Origin: Chitinophaga sp.
Lineage (GTDB): Bacteria > Bacteroidota > Bacteroidia > Chitinophagales > Chitinophagaceae
DNA length: 64,000 nucleotides
Direction of reading: 5' to 3'
Assembly (NCBI RefSeq): GCF_017745275.1
Contig: NZ_JAGHZS010000001.1
Coordinates: 1,178,001 to 1,242,000 of the forward strand
The position numbers and the translations under genes are program-made. Positions 1 to 9,003 of this stretch are shown one piece after another (positions within the stretch are counted from its first letter, which is position 1; every line of letters starts with the position of its first letter). Under the pieces are notes generated by a model. The model was not told the origin of the DNA. It worked only from the letters and a program-made list of their open reading frames with translations, and did not search any database.

Positions 1-84
1 TTTGATTACAAACTTCGCAAAATAGCGAAATTACCGGCCCACCTGAAGGCCAGCCTGGAAACAGGAAAACAAATACCGTTATAA
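1..84 (+). CDS. C-terminal end of an unidentified protein (truncated by window edge)
   Basis: An open frame runs from the first base to a TAA at 82-84 and encodes the last 27 residues of a protein ending in KQIPL. The nitroreductase ATG follows after two bases, so the two genes are probably co-transcribed. The tail (basic, with a LPAHLK segment) would suit a hotdog-fold acyl-CoA thioesterase, but 27 residues are too few to assign a family. The reading frame and stop are clear; the function is not. Confidence 0.55.
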   Translation, partial: FDYKLRKIAKLPAHLKASLETGKQIPL

Positions 85-86
85 TT

Positions 87-680
87 ATGATAGATACCAA
101 CACATTAGCCTCCGCCGTAGAGCAGGTGATCACTGCCCGTCGCACGGTGAAACCCACCAGTATGAATGGCCGGAAAATACCCGACGAAACGGTACAACAA
201 TTATTACAACTGGCCGACTGGGCGCCCACCCATGGCCATACAGAGCCCTGGTACTTTATGGTATACAGCGGTGATAAAGTGTCCCGGTTTTGTTTGGATC
301 ATGCGAACCTCTACAAGCAATTTACTCCCACAGATAAATACATTGCCGGCAATTACGAAAAGCTGAAGAACCAGGGCAACCTGGCCTCACATGTGCTGGC
401 GATTTGTATGAAAAGAGGTAATAATCCTAAGATTCCGGCCATAGAAGAAATTGCCGCCGTATCCTGTGCAGTGGAAAATATCTGGCTTGGTGCTGCTGCC
501 CTTAATCTCGCTGCCTACTGGGGTTCCGGCGGGATGACCTACCACCCTGCCATGCAGGATTACCTGGGTTTGGGAGATGAAGACCAGGTACTGGGTTTCT
601 TTTACCTCGGTTATACCGATGAGCCTGCGCAACCTGGCAGAAGGCTGAAGCCTTTTGATCAAAAGTTTGTTTGGATGTAG
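87..680 (+). CDS. nitroreductase family protein (FMN-dependent, YdjA-like)
   Basis: This 197-aa protein has the usual length and layout of small single-domain nitroreductases, which bind FMN and use NAD(P)H to reduce nitro compounds, quinones or related substrates. The FMN phosphate-binding arginine pair is visible near the start (ARRTVKP, residues 17-23), followed by the WAPTHGHTEPW segment at 45-55 that is typical of the YdjA-like branch, and a GSGGMTYH segment near 146-153. There is no signal peptide, so it is cytoplasmic. It starts two bases after the upstream stop. Its TAG stop is the first triplet of the long inverted repeat that separates it from convergent glpD. The physiological substrate cannot be read from the sequence. 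Confidence 0.88.
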   Translation: MIDTNTLASAVEQVITARRTVKPTSMNGRKIPDETVQQLLQLADWAPTHGHTEPWYFMVYSGDKVSRFCLDHANLYKQFTPTDKYIAGNYEKLKNQGNLASHVLAICMKRGNNPKIPAIEEIAAVSCAVENIWLGAAALNLAAYWGSGGMTYHPAMQDYLGLGDEDQVLGFFYLGYTDEPAQPGRRLKPFDQKFVWM

Positions 681-796
681 CAGAAAGCAGAAGGCATAAA
701 GCAAAAAGCTATTGAAGCGTATGATCATTACGGATTTTATCCGCTTAGGTCATACGCTTCAATAGCTTTTTGCTTTATGCCTTCTGCTTTCTGCTA
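678..796. repeat. 47-bp perfect inverted repeat between convergent genes (probable bidirectional terminator or palindromic element)
   Basis: Bases 678-724 are perfectly complementary to 750-796, giving a 47-bp stem with a 25-nt centre that holds a smaller hairpin (CGGAT 731-735, ATCCG 739-743). Each arm is made of four 7-nt units: AGAAAGC 682-688, AGAAGGC 689-695, ATAAAGC 696-702 and AAAAAGC 703-709. The outermost triplets are the stop codons of both flanking genes: TAG at 678-680 for the nitroreductase and CTA at 794-796, the complement of the glpD stop. A related element lies at 39249-39340. Transcript ending for both genes is the simplest role, but the stem is far longer than a normal terminator. 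Confidence 0.85.
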
Positions 797-2362
797 CTTT
801 AACAAATATCCGTTTGCTTCCGCTTCAAAGCTACTGATCTGTGTAGCTACCCAATGTTCATCTTTATGTAATTCGGCTGCCATAATCCTGGCTACGGCCG
901 GGGCTATACGTATTGCTTCCTTTGCATCCAGGAAGAGCAGGCGGGTACGACGGGCTAGAAAGTCTTCTACATTGCGGGCCATTTCTTCTTTCACAGCCCA
1001 TACTACCTGCGCTTTAATGATGTGGTATTCCCGGCTCAGTTCCTCCTGCAGATCGGGCTGCCGGGCAACCATCTGATGAATGTGCAGCGCATCGCTACCA
1101 TAGAAATACCAGGGATCTTCCCAGTTGACATTATTGGTAGCTCCATGAATTTTAAGATGCGTAGTGGCCGTAGTTGTTTCTTTCCAGCGGAGTACTTCCT
1201 CCAGCTTATGAACTACATCTTCCGCCATGCGGCGGTAGGTAGTCCACTTGCCCCCGATGATGGTGATAAGCCCCGATTTAGCCACAATAATTTTATGGCT
1301 GCGCGAGATCTCTTTTGTTTTATGTCCTTCTGCTTTGGCAGCGGCTAATGGCCGGAGGCCGGCCCATACGCTGCGTACGTCTGCCCGCTGGGGTGGCCTG
1401 GACAAATACTGTCCGGCTGTACTGAGGATAAATGAAATTTCGTTTTCCAGCGCCCGGGGTTCCAGGCTGATATGATTGACCGGCGTATCAGTAGTGCCTA
1501 CTACCACTTTATTATGCCAGGGCACCACAAACAATACCCTGCCATCACTGGTGGAAGGAATCATCAAGGCATTGTGACCTGGCAGGAATTCACTGTCCAA
1601 TACCACATGCACGCCCTGACTGGCCGCAATAGACTTAGGTGCCTGCGGGTTATCCATCTCCAGAATATCATCTGCAAAAACACCAGTAGCATTAATTACC
1701 GCCTGGGTATTGATGTAAATATCTTCTCCACCATTGAGTGTATCCCTTACCGTTAGACCGCTGATTTTCCCCTCTCCATCCTTACGCAGGCTGGTTACCC
1801 GCATATAATTCAGCGCCGTACCTCCTTTATCGCTGATGGTTTGTACCAGGTTAATAGCGAGGCGGCTATCATCAAACTGGCCGTCGTGGTATAATACGCC
1901 GCCGGCGAGCTTATCTTCTTTTAGTGTTGACAGTCGCTGTAATGTTTCTGAGCGGGAAATATGTTCTGACTTACCCAGACTGAGACGGCCGGCCAGCCAA
2001 TCGTACATTTTGAGGCCAATAGTGTATTTTAAATTCTCCCAGAAATTAAAAGTAGGAATTACAAAAGCCAGGTTACGTACGAGATGTGGCGCATTGGCAG
2101 CCAGCAACCCGCGTTCTACGCTGGCTTCCCGCACCAGCGATACATCTCCCTGCGCCAGGTAGCGCACCCCTCCATGCACCAGCTTTGTGCTTTTGCTGGA
2201 AGTTGACTTCGCAAAATCGACCTGTTCCAGCAACAGCGTCCTATACCCTCTTGTAACTGCCTCCAGGGCAGCTCCCAGGCCAGTGGCCCCGCCTCCAATT
2301 ACTACTATGTCCCAGGGTTCGAGATCCTTTCTTAATGCGGTAACGAGCATTTCTCTGTTCAT
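794..2362 (-). CDS. glpD: FAD-dependent glycerol-3-phosphate dehydrogenase
   Basis: The 522-aa product matches the GlpD/GlpA family, which oxidises sn-glycerol 3-phosphate to dihydroxyacetone phosphate and passes electrons to the quinone pool at the inner face of the membrane. The dinucleotide-binding motif GGGATGLG is at residues 23-30, followed by the family-typical segment STSSKSTKLVHGGVRYL (about 52-68). Later landmarks include VPWHNKVVVGTTDTP and IIGGKWTTYRRMAEDV, which mark the FAD and substrate domain. The C-terminal helical domain is present, so it is full length. It stands alone, with no glpK or glpF beside it, and converges on the nitroreductase. Its stop lies in the end of the long inverted repeat. 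Confidence 0.93.
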   Translation of the reverse strand: MNREMLVTALRKDLEPWDIVVIGGGATGLGAALEAVTRGYRTLLLEQVDFAKSTSSKSTKLVHGGVRYLAQGDVSLVREASVERGLLAANAPHLVRNLAFVIPTFNFWENLKYTIGLKMYDWLAGRLSLGKSEHISRSETLQRLSTLKEDKLAGGVLYHDGQFDDSRLAINLVQTISDKGGTALNYMRVTSLRKDGEGKISGLTVRDTLNGGEDIYINTQAVINATGVFADDILEMDNPQAPKSIAASQGVHVVLDSEFLPGHNALMIPSTSDGRVLFVVPWHNKVVVGTTDTPVNHISLEPRALENEISFILSTAGQYLSRPPQRADVRSVWAGLRPLAAAKAEGHKTKEISRSHKIIVAKSGLITIIGGKWTTYRRMAEDVVHKLEEVLRWKETTTATTHLKIHGATNNVNWEDPWYFYGSDALHIHQMVARQPDLQEELSREYHIIKAQVVWAVKEEMARNVEDFLARRTRLLFLDAKEAIRIAPAVARIMAAELHKDEHWVATQISSFEAEANGYLLK

Positions 2363-2570
2363 AAGTTAGTTTTCTTGGTATGGCAATTACTTACAAAGTA
2401 CGGCGGAATTAAGTACCGGGCAAAAGTTACCCCATCCATTACAGAAAACTTAACGGACAAGCGGAGTAAAAGTTTTAAATTCAGGAACATTTACGCGGAA
2501 AAAATGTTCCTCCATCAGGACGCCCCACCGCTGGTGGGTATTCAAAAAATATATGCTGTTTCATATGTTC

Positions 2571-5078
2571 ATGAAGGCTAAACCATTCTTGCTACACCTC
2601 CTGTTGCTGCTACCCATGCTTGCCAGCAATTTTTCCGGCACTGCGCAGAAAAAAAAGCAGGACACCGTTCATATGGTAGCCATAGACAGCGCTACTATCC
2701 GGAAAAGCATTGCCGCACTGCAAAAAGATAGTAACCGGATCAGGAAATCAGATACCTCCGTTGCCCTCCTGATCAACCGCATTGAAAACTATACCCTGAT
2801 GCTGAATGAACTTATGAGTTCACTCAAACGCGGCTTTGATACCACCAACATCAGCAGTGGCCTCCCCCTGATAGATACTTCTATTGGACTGGTGAAGTAT
2901 AATATTGCCAGCCTGGGTCGTACTCCTAATATCAATGACATTTACACCAATAAAGTAATGCTGGAACAGTTGCAACGGAAACTTAACTCCTGGCAGGGCA
3001 CACTTTCCAACTATTACGGCAAACTGATTGCCATCAACGATACTATCCATAGCATGCGAACCGATACCACCATGCGGAATATCCCTGCAGAAGATGAGCT
3101 ATACGGTTTTTATCTTGGTCAAATTACTAACCTGGTGCTCAAATTTCATGCAGTAGACAGCGCCAACAAACATCATCTCATTAAAATGGGGCTGCTGCAA
3201 AACAAGGTAGCGAACCGGTATATTGAGGTATCAAACTTATATGAAGATATGGATTACCGCCTGGAACAATATTCCCTGAATATGTTTGCGCGGGATTACC
3301 GCTATCTATGGAAACCTCACCGCGACAGTATCAACCCGCTGGATTTTTTTCCTGTGCTAAAAAGCTCGCTGCATAAAAGCACTAAAGTAGTACTCATCTT
3401 TTTCTCTATACAATGGCCGGTATTCTTTATCTGGCTATTATTGGCTGTACTCCTCTCCTGGTGGGTATATAATAACATCCGGAGGATCCGGCAAAATCAT
3501 ACGGAGGCAGAAGGCGAAACCATATTGCAACATGCGAAATACGTATACCGCTTTCCTGTAGCCAGTATCGTGGTATTCATTACTACGTTGTCGGCAGTAC
3601 TCTCTGTCCGTTACCCGATCCTGTTTACAGAAATTACGTGGGGGCTGGCCGTGGCAGCATTATCCATTATCTTCCGGGAACACTTTCCTAAAACATTATA
3701 CCGGAACTGGTTATTCCTGATAGGATTATTATTTCTTTACAGCCTGAATAACCTGCTCATAGAGATTACCTATGCAGAACAGTGGGGGCTGTTGATTGGC
3801 GCCATCCTGTCTATTATACTGGCCCGGCGCTTCCTGAAAGAAAACGCATTAACCACTTTCGCACAACCCAAATACACGCGGCCGCTGTTGCTCTTTTTTC
3901 TTGCCACCAGCATTTTTTCATTGTTGCTCGTTGTTTTTGCCAGAGTGGGCACGGCCAAAATAATGGGCTCCAGCGCTGTTGTGAATACTGTTATGGCCCT
4001 CAGTCTCTTTGCATTGGTGAAGATACTCATGGAAGCCGTTTACCTGCAGGTAGAAGCCAATAAAGACTCCAGCACTTTTATTTCCTTCATGGACTACCAG
4101 GATGTACAACGCAAGCTGAGAACGTTTCTTAGCATACTTGCCGGCATCGGCTGGCTGATGGTTGTAGCCCGCAACCTGTATTTATACGATGCCATTTATG
4201 ATGCCATCACGGAATTCCTCTCCTCCCGCCATCAAATTGGCAACTCTGACTTTACTTTCAGCAGCATTATTATTTTCATCCTGGTGATATGGGTATCTAC
4301 GGTGGCTTCCCAGCTGATTGCCTATATGTTTGGCAGCACCGGCACCAGCTCGAGTCCTTCGCGGAAAACAAAATTTGGTTCTGCCCTGCTGTTGCTGCGG
4401 CTTGCAGTGCTAGCCGGTGGCGTGCTGCTGGCCTTTGCCGCCTCCGGTATTCCAATGGATAAATTAACCATCGTAATAGGTGCCTTAGGCGTTGGTATTG
4501 GCTTTGGGTTGCAGAATGTTGTTAACAACCTGGTATCAGGAATTATCCTCGCCTTTGAAAAACCACTGGAAGTAGGCGATGTGATAGAAATAGGCGCCCG
4601 TTCCGGCGTAGTAAAAGAAATAGGTATTCGCTCCAGTAAAATCAGCGCACCCGATGGCTCTGAAATCATCGTTCCCAACGGCGAGCTCATCTCCCAGCAG
4701 CTCATCAACTGGACAAGAACCAACCGTATCCGCCGCGTTACCTTCACCATCGGCGTTGGCTACGGCAGCGATGTGAAACAAGTGATGGATATTATAAAAT
4801 CGTCGTTTACGGAGCGACAAGGAGTGCTCGGCAGTCCTGCTCCCGCCGTGCAACTCTATGAATTTGGTGCCAGCTCCATTAATTTCCGTGTCTACTTCTG
4901 GGTAGCCGACCTGGATACGGCCGGGACCCAGCAAAGTGATGTACTGGCCTTTATTTACGAGGCGCTGAACAAGGCGGGCATTGAATTACCTTATCCACAG
5001 CAGGATTTACATGTAAAATCCATTGATGAAACCTTACTGAAGAAGTGGGATAAACCTCGTTCTGATGACGCTGTTTAA
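2571..5078 (+). CDS. large MscS-family mechanosensitive channel
   Basis: About 835 residues with a cleavable-looking signal peptide (KAKPFLL followed by a leucine run, cut near GTAQ), a periplasmic helical N-terminal half, a multi-helix membrane region from roughly residue 270, and a C-terminal MscS pore and beta domain. The pore-lining helix and following loop are clear: VIGALGVGIGFGLQNVVNNL, then EKPLEVGDVIEIG and PNGELISQQLINWT. Such channels open on membrane tension to release solutes after osmotic downshift. The size resembles the MscK/MscM type rather than the 290-aa MscS. In-frame ATG codons occur at 2553, 2565 and 2571; 2571 gives the best signal peptide. It is divergent from glpD across about 200 bases of AT-rich leader. 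Confidence 0.9.
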   Translation: MKAKPFLLHLLLLLPMLASNFSGTAQKKKQDTVHMVAIDSATIRKSIAALQKDSNRIRKSDTSVALLINRIENYTLMLNELMSSLKRGFDTTNISSGLPLIDTSIGLVKYNIASLGRTPNINDIYTNKVMLEQLQRKLNSWQGTLSNYYGKLIAINDTIHSMRTDTTMRNIPAEDELYGFYLGQITNLVLKFHAVDSANKHHLIKMGLLQNKVANRYIEVSNLYEDMDYRLEQYSLNMFARDYRYLWKPHRDSINPLDFFPVLKSSLHKSTKVVLIFFSIQWPVFFIWLLLAVLLSWWVYNNIRRIRQNHTEAEGETILQHAKYVYRFPVASIVVFITTLSAVLSVRYPILFTEITWGLAVAALSIIFREHFPKTLYRNWLFLIGLLFLYSLNNLLIEITYAEQWGLLIGAILSIILARRFLKENALTTFAQPKYTRPLLLFFLATSIFSLLLVVFARVGTAKIMGSSAVVNTVMALSLFALVKILMEAVYLQVEANKDSSTFISFMDYQDVQRKLRTFLSILAGIGWLMVVARNLYLYDAIYDAITEFLSSRHQIGNSDFTFSSIIIFILVIWVSTVASQLIAYMFGSTGTSSSPSRKTKFGSALLLLRLAVLAGGVLLAFAASGIPMDKLTIVIGALGVGIGFGLQNVVNNLVSGIILAFEKPLEVGDVIEIGARSGVVKEIGIRSSKISAPDGSEIIVPNGELISQQLINWTRTNRIRRVTFTIGVGYGSDVKQVMDIIKSSFTERQGVLGSPAPAVQLYEFGASSINFRVYFWVADLDTAGTQQSDVLAFIYEALNKAGIELPYPQQDLHVKSIDETLLKKWDKPRSDDAV

Positions 5079-5107
5079 AAAAATTTATAAAAAAACGGCT
5101 GATACAT

Positions 5108-5139
5108 TTTGAATTTTCATTTATAAGCCGTTATCTTTG
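5108..5139 (+). promoter_or_regulatory. Bacteroidota-type promoter for tRNA-Met
   Basis: TTTG at 5108-5111 and TATCTTTG at 5132-5139 match the -33 (TTTG) and -7 (TAnnTTTG) elements of the primary sigma factor of Bacteroidota, with a 20-nt spacer. The start of transcription would fall shortly after 5139, leaving a leader of about 55-60 nt before the tRNA. The leader holds short complementary segments (TCGCT and AGCGA) that may fold during processing. Confidence 0.72.
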
Positions 5140-5202
5140 CACTCCCGTTTTGGACGAGTAGTCGCTACAGATAGTAGTTACAGCGAGTTTTAAAAAGGTA
5201 AT

Positions 5203-5276
5203 GGCGAGGTAGCTCAGGTGGTTAGAGCGTTGGATTCATAACCCAAAGGTCTCGGGTTCAACTCCCGATCTCGCTA
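5203..5276 (+). tRNA. tRNA-Met (anticodon CAT)
   Basis: A full cloverleaf can be drawn. The acceptor 5203-5209 pairs with 5269-5275 (GU at the end pairs), the D-stem GCTC pairs with GAGC, the anticodon loop TTCATAA carries CAT, the variable loop is AGGTC, and the T-stem TCGGG pairs with CCCGA around TTCAACT. The discriminator is A5276 and CCA is not encoded. A CAT anticodon could also belong to the lysidine-modified tRNA-Ile, so the elongator methionine call rests on overall similarity. A strong promoter lies upstream and a terminator downstream. Confidence 0.93.
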
Positions 5277-5304
5277 CAAACAGGAGGTTCTCCCAAATTG
5301 CTTA

Positions 5305-5338
5305 AGGGCTGCTCTACAAAGAGCAGCCCTTTCTTATT
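5305..5338 (+). terminator. rho-independent terminator of tRNA-Met
   Basis: AGGGCTGCTC (5305-5314) pairs with GAGCAGCCCT (5321-5330) around a TACAAA loop and is followed by TTCTTATTT. It lies about 30 bases after the tRNA. Confidence 0.8.
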
Positions 5339-5386
5339 TACATTCATATAATTACACTTAATTCAGCAATACGCAATACCCCGGCG

Positions 5387-6535
5387 TCAGTTAGCTGTAT
5401 GCGTTGAATGAAATATTCCGCTTAATGTTTCATCCAATGCTTTTCCCGACAGTGTTTTTCCCACTATAATTCCATTAGGATCGATCAAAAAATTCTGAGG
5501 AATTGCCTGGACACCATAAGATTTCGCAGCCCCGCTATCCCAAAATTTCAGATCAGAAAGCTGAAGCCATGAAAGTCCGTCGTTTTTAACTGCCGCCAGC
5601 CACAACGCCTTGCTGTCAGACTTATCGAGAGAAATACCGACAATTGTGAAGTTCTGGTCTTTGAATTTATTGTAGACTTTAACCAGGTTGGGGTTCTCTG
5701 CCCTGCATGGTCCGCACCAGGAAGCCCAAAAGTCGACCAATACATACTTACCACGAAATGACGAAAGTTTAACCGGCTTCCCTTCTGCATCGGGTACTTC
5801 AAAGTCCGGCGCTGGTTGCCCTATTGCAGTTACTTTCATTTTATCCAGGTTAGCGGCCACTTTTTTACCTTCCTTACTATTTTGAATTTTCAATGATAAC
5901 CCGTCGAACAAGGGCTTCACTACATCATAGCGTTGCTCGTAAGCGATTTTGGGAAACAATTCCAGGCTAAGCATTGACGCAGGATGGGACTGGATGAACT
6001 TAATGTAGGCATCTTTGGTGATGTCACTAAACCGCTTCCGAAAGCCTTCCAGTTTGGCCTCGTAATCCTGCGTGGCCTGTGGCGACAACTTCCCTTCCAT
6101 GAATTGCCTGTCTTCATCGGTCATTTGTGAAAGGCCGGCATCAACCAGGTGATTAAGATCCGTATAATCATTATTCCTGGGCGTTCCGGTTACCTGCACT
6201 CCTTCTACTGTAGCTCCATTCGTTTTAACATGAATGCTACCCGGCTCAAGATAAACGGGTACCTGTTCAAGGCTGTTTGCTCTTCCAACACCTTTCGTAT
6301 CAAAGGTTAGTGTAGCAGCTACCGGCGAAGTGGTCACCGCACCGGAAAATTTGAAAACACCGTTCTTTAACCTAACGGAATCAATGATGGACTTACCATT
6401 CATGGTATACTCCAGGTATGCCTTTTCAGGAGCGTTGCCTGTACCATATTTTCCATTGATTGTAAATTTATTATTACCCTGGGCGAAAGCTGTCAAAGAC
6501 ATTATTGACAAGCCGGCTATAATTAACTTTCTCAA
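5387..6535 (-). CDS. TlpA-like thioredoxin-fold protein with N-terminal DUF4369-like domain
   Basis: This 382-aa exported protein has a signal peptide (cut near AFAQ, residue 19), a beta-rich N-terminal region of the kind seen in DUF4369 proteins (about 20-115), a helical linker, and a C-terminal AhpC/TSA-thioredoxin domain from about 240. The redox motif is FWASWCGPC with Cys274 and Cys277. Such proteins reduce or exchange disulfides in the periplasm. It is the last gene of a minus-strand run (SusC, SusD, three thioredoxin-fold proteins), 84 bases after the previous one. A cis-Pro follows in the usual place (QAIPQNFL). The substrate is unknown. Dedicated redox maturation of the co-encoded outer-membrane complex is an inference from position only. 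Confidence 0.85.
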   Translation of the reverse strand: MRKLIIAGLSIMSLTAFAQGNNKFTINGKYGTGNAPEKAYLEYTMNGKSIIDSVRLKNGVFKFSGAVTTSPVAATLTFDTKGVGRANSLEQVPVYLEPGSIHVKTNGATVEGVQVTGTPRNNDYTDLNHLVDAGLSQMTDEDRQFMEGKLSPQATQDYEAKLEGFRKRFSDITKDAYIKFIQSHPASMLSLELFPKIAYEQRYDVVKPLFDGLSLKIQNSKEGKKVAANLDKMKVTAIGQPAPDFEVPDAEGKPVKLSSFRGKYVLVDFWASWCGPCRAENPNLVKVYNKFKDQNFTIVGISLDKSDSKALWLAAVKNDGLSWLQLSDLKFWDSGAAKSYGVQAIPQNFLIDPNGIIVGKTLSGKALDETLSGIFHSTHTAN

Positions 6536-6619
6536 TTTAAGTAGGATTAATTTGGATTCAGAAATCGAATTATAATAAGAGGTGATAAATACATTACCAT
6601 GAAAAAAAGCGTCTCTTAT

Positions 6620-7537
6620 TTAGTTAAACAGTTCTATCAGCTTTGCTTCCAACTCTTTTCCATGGAGATCCCTGGCAACAATTACCCCTTTGTTATCGAT
6701 CAAAAGATTCCTGGGAATAGCTTTAATCTGATATTTTTTAGTAACAGGAGAATCAAATCCTTTCAGGTCTGCCAGGTTTGTCCAGGTATAACCATCCTTC
6801 TCTATTGCCTTTTTCCAGGCAGCTGCATCCGTATCGAGAGAAACGCCAATTACCCCCAGCCCTTTGGTCTTATACCTGGCATAAAGCGGCATAAGTTCTT
6901 TTGCCTGCTTTCTGCATGGCGAACACCAACTGGCCCAGAAATCAATAAATGTATACCTGTTATTGGAGATGATTGTTTTGGTGTATATTTTTTTCCCTTT
7001 TACATCCGGCAGCGCAAAGTCCTCATACTGTACGGCTTCCTGCGTACCCGGCGCCTGTATATTTTTTTCATTTTCAGCAGTAACAGTAATACCGCCAGCA
7101 TCATTTACAATCAGCGCATACTCCTTTGATGAAGGAGGAAGACACATTTGATTATTGCATGCCATATACCTGATCCGGAAATGCAATACTGTCTTCTCAT
7201 CTGCCCGGAGTTTGATAGTTTGTGAAAACGTAACTCCCTTCGCATAAAAAGCCACTGTTTCACCGGCAGAAGATACAGCTCCTTTTTCTTCCATCTCTCC
7301 TATCAACTGAACATTCGGATTTTCTCTCCATGTAATAGTAGTGGGCATTCCCATTCCGCCATCGTAAGACTGTGGATAAATATGAAACGGTTCGTTAATA
7401 GACGCTACAAAGGAAATCTTAAAAGTGAGTGGCGCTATTGAGTCGCTGCGGAATTTCCACGAAACCGGTTGGCTGTCCTGCGCAATGCCGGACAAAGCTG
7501 CCAGACTGGTCAATATCAAAAAAATCACTCTTCTCAT
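6620..7537 (-). CDS. soluble DsbD-like fusion: nDsbD-type domain plus thioredoxin domain
   Basis: Counting from the ATG at 7537, which opens a good signal peptide (RRVIFLILTSLAALSGIAQ), the protein has 305 residues. An upstream in-frame ATG at 7570 would add eleven residues that spoil the signal. The N-terminal half looks like the periplasmic alpha domain of DsbD, including MACNNQMCLPP with Cys127 and Cys132, close to the CxxxxxCYPP of DsbD. The C-terminal half is a thioredoxin fold with FWASWCSPC (Cys205, Cys208) and the cis-Pro segment KAIPRNLL. The membrane-embedded beta domain of DsbD, which normally joins the two, is absent. It probably shuttles electrons in the periplasm, but an upstream donor is not visible here. 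Confidence 0.8.
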   Translation of the reverse strand: MRRVIFLILTSLAALSGIAQDSQPVSWKFRSDSIAPLTFKISFVASINEPFHIYPQSYDGGMGMPTTITWRENPNVQLIGEMEEKGAVSSAGETVAFYAKGVTFSQTIKLRADEKTVLHFRIRYMACNNQMCLPPSSKEYALIVNDAGGITVTAENEKNIQAPGTQEAVQYEDFALPDVKGKKIYTKTIISNNRYTFIDFWASWCSPCRKQAKELMPLYARYKTKGLGVIGVSLDTDAAAWKKAIEKDGYTWTNLADLKGFDSPVTKKYQIKAIPRNLLIDNKGVIVARDLHGKELEAKLIELFN

Positions 7538-7609
7538 AAATACTTTTTGCACGGCAAAAGCCACATTCATTTAAATTCAGTTATTATCATCTAACAGGTG
7601 CAAATTGCA

Positions 7610-8902
7610 TTACCCTTTATACCTCGATTTTGTAATCTCTACCATAGACTTCAGTTTATAATACTCCCTGTCTGTGGAACCAGCGTAACCAGAACTAAAG
7701 AATCTTATATTACCCAATGGGTCAAATATGATTTTAGTGGGCGTTCCCTGTACATCAAAGAACTTGTTTTCTTCATCCTGTAAAACATCGAGGGTAATTC
7801 CTTTTTTCTTCACGAAAGATTTTACAGTAGCGCTATCTTCAAACAGGCTTACCACAAACATTTGAAATACATCTTTTTTATAATCTGCCACCACGCGCTC
7901 AAATCCGCTGAAGGCGGCCACGCATGGAGTACATCCAGTAGACCAGAAATCAAGGGCCAGCACCTTGTTCTTATAATCCTTCAGATGAACAATTTTTCCG
8001 TCCAGGTCCGGCAGCGATACCTCTTTTACAGGTCTCGTGGCGTGAAAAAGTGTAAACATTTTACCATCCGCTCCCGGGGTTGGTACTGCACCATCGAGTG
8101 TTGTTTTCGGTGACGCTATGTATAACTTTTCCAGTTCCTTATAACAGTGATGGTATGCTTCATCCTTCAGGGATTTAAGATATTTCTCAAATCCATTTTC
8201 GGTACCTTTTACCTTTTTATATATCAACCTGAATGTATTAACCATCACCGGGTTTGACTCCGCCTCCCTGAATGCTTTACTTAAGGTATCGAATGCCACC
8301 TGGTACTTACCGGCAGCAAACATCACTACGCCATACCGGTTCAGGTAATTGGATTTTGCATCTTTGAAATAATGCATTTCGCGCATACCGTCTTTTACTT
8401 CGGATGATTTCGCCAATAACTGCAATGCCTTATCTGTATTTCCCAGTTGAGCATTAGTTGCAGCATTTACTTCCAAAACAGCCTGCGTTCTGCCAATTCC
8501 ATCTTTCAATGCTCCTGTGTTCAAATCTTCCAATAGCCCGGCTGACACCTTTTCCACTTCGCCCGGATTAGTATTTGCATCAAAGAGGTTGTCCAGTGCA
8601 TAAGTCAGATACAGGAATTGAAGTACATTGAATTTTGGCCTGGTGTTTTTATAATACCAGTAACGTTCAAAGTTTCCTTTGGTAAGCCATCCCATCGCCA
8701 ACTGCGCACGGTATTCCTCATACATGGATGGTTTGGCAGGGTCTATCGGATCTGCTTTCAACATTTCATTGTATTGCTTCTCCTGGTCTTCCACGTTTAC
8801 TATTGAAGTAAAATCCTGAAAGTTATACTTCGCGGATGGCGATTGCTGCGCGAAGACAGAACCGGAAATCAGCAATAGCAAGATTAACTTTTTCATTTTC
8901 AT
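7610..8902 (-). CDS. exported thioredoxin-fold protein with long helical N-terminus
   Basis: A 430-aa protein with a signal peptide (KMKKLILLLLISGSVFAQ). Residues 30-270 form a helical region reminiscent of tetratricopeptide-like repeats, with paired helices such as TDKALQLLAKSSE and KYQVAFDTLSKAF. A redoxin domain follows, with FWSTGCTPC at about 319-327 (Cys324, Cys327) and the cis-Pro segment QGTPTKIIF. The thioredoxin domain starts with the VSLPDLDGKIVHLKDYK pattern of TlpA-like proteins. It follows SusD after about 100 bases and precedes the DsbD-like gene by about 70 bases, so the three redox genes are probably co-expressed with the SusC/SusD pair. No partner can be named. Confidence 0.8.
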   Translation of the reverse strand: MKMKKLILLLLISGSVFAQQSPSAKYNFQDFTSIVNVEDQEKQYNEMLKADPIDPAKPSMYEEYRAQLAMGWLTKGNFERYWYYKNTRPKFNVLQFLYLTYALDNLFDANTNPGEVEKVSAGLLEDLNTGALKDGIGRTQAVLEVNAATNAQLGNTDKALQLLAKSSEVKDGMREMHYFKDAKSNYLNRYGVVMFAAGKYQVAFDTLSKAFREAESNPVMVNTFRLIYKKVKGTENGFEKYLKSLKDEAYHHCYKELEKLYIASPKTTLDGAVPTPGADGKMFTLFHATRPVKEVSLPDLDGKIVHLKDYKNKVLALDFWSTGCTPCVAAFSGFERVVADYKKDVFQMFVVSLFEDSATVKSFVKKKGITLDVLQDEENKFFDVQGTPTKIIFDPLGNIRFFSSGYAGSTDREYYKLKSMVEITKSRYKG

Positions 8903-9003
8903 CAGATTCGGATTAAACGGTATTGAAATTTTTAATTATTACGATTGAAATTTCCTGCCAGGTAAATGTGGTACAACTGCAGGCTGCCCTTGACTTACCA
9001 GCT

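Noticed and set aside
678..796. CRISPR-like array because of repeated 7-nt units
   Set aside because: Units are far too short, have no spacers, and form one palindrome between convergent genes.
2375..2581. 68-codon plus-strand frame upstream of the MscS gene
   Set aside because: It overlaps the start of the channel gene, has no family resemblance and lies in the promoter region of divergent genes.
5160..5200. possible second tRNA or small RNA before tRNA-Met
   Set aside because: Only short complementary segments are present; no cloverleaf or independent promoter/terminator pair was found, so it is taken as tRNA leader.
6599..7129. 176-codon plus-strand frame opposite the DsbD-like gene
   Set aside because: The opposite strand shows two redox domains with signature motifs; this frame shows none.
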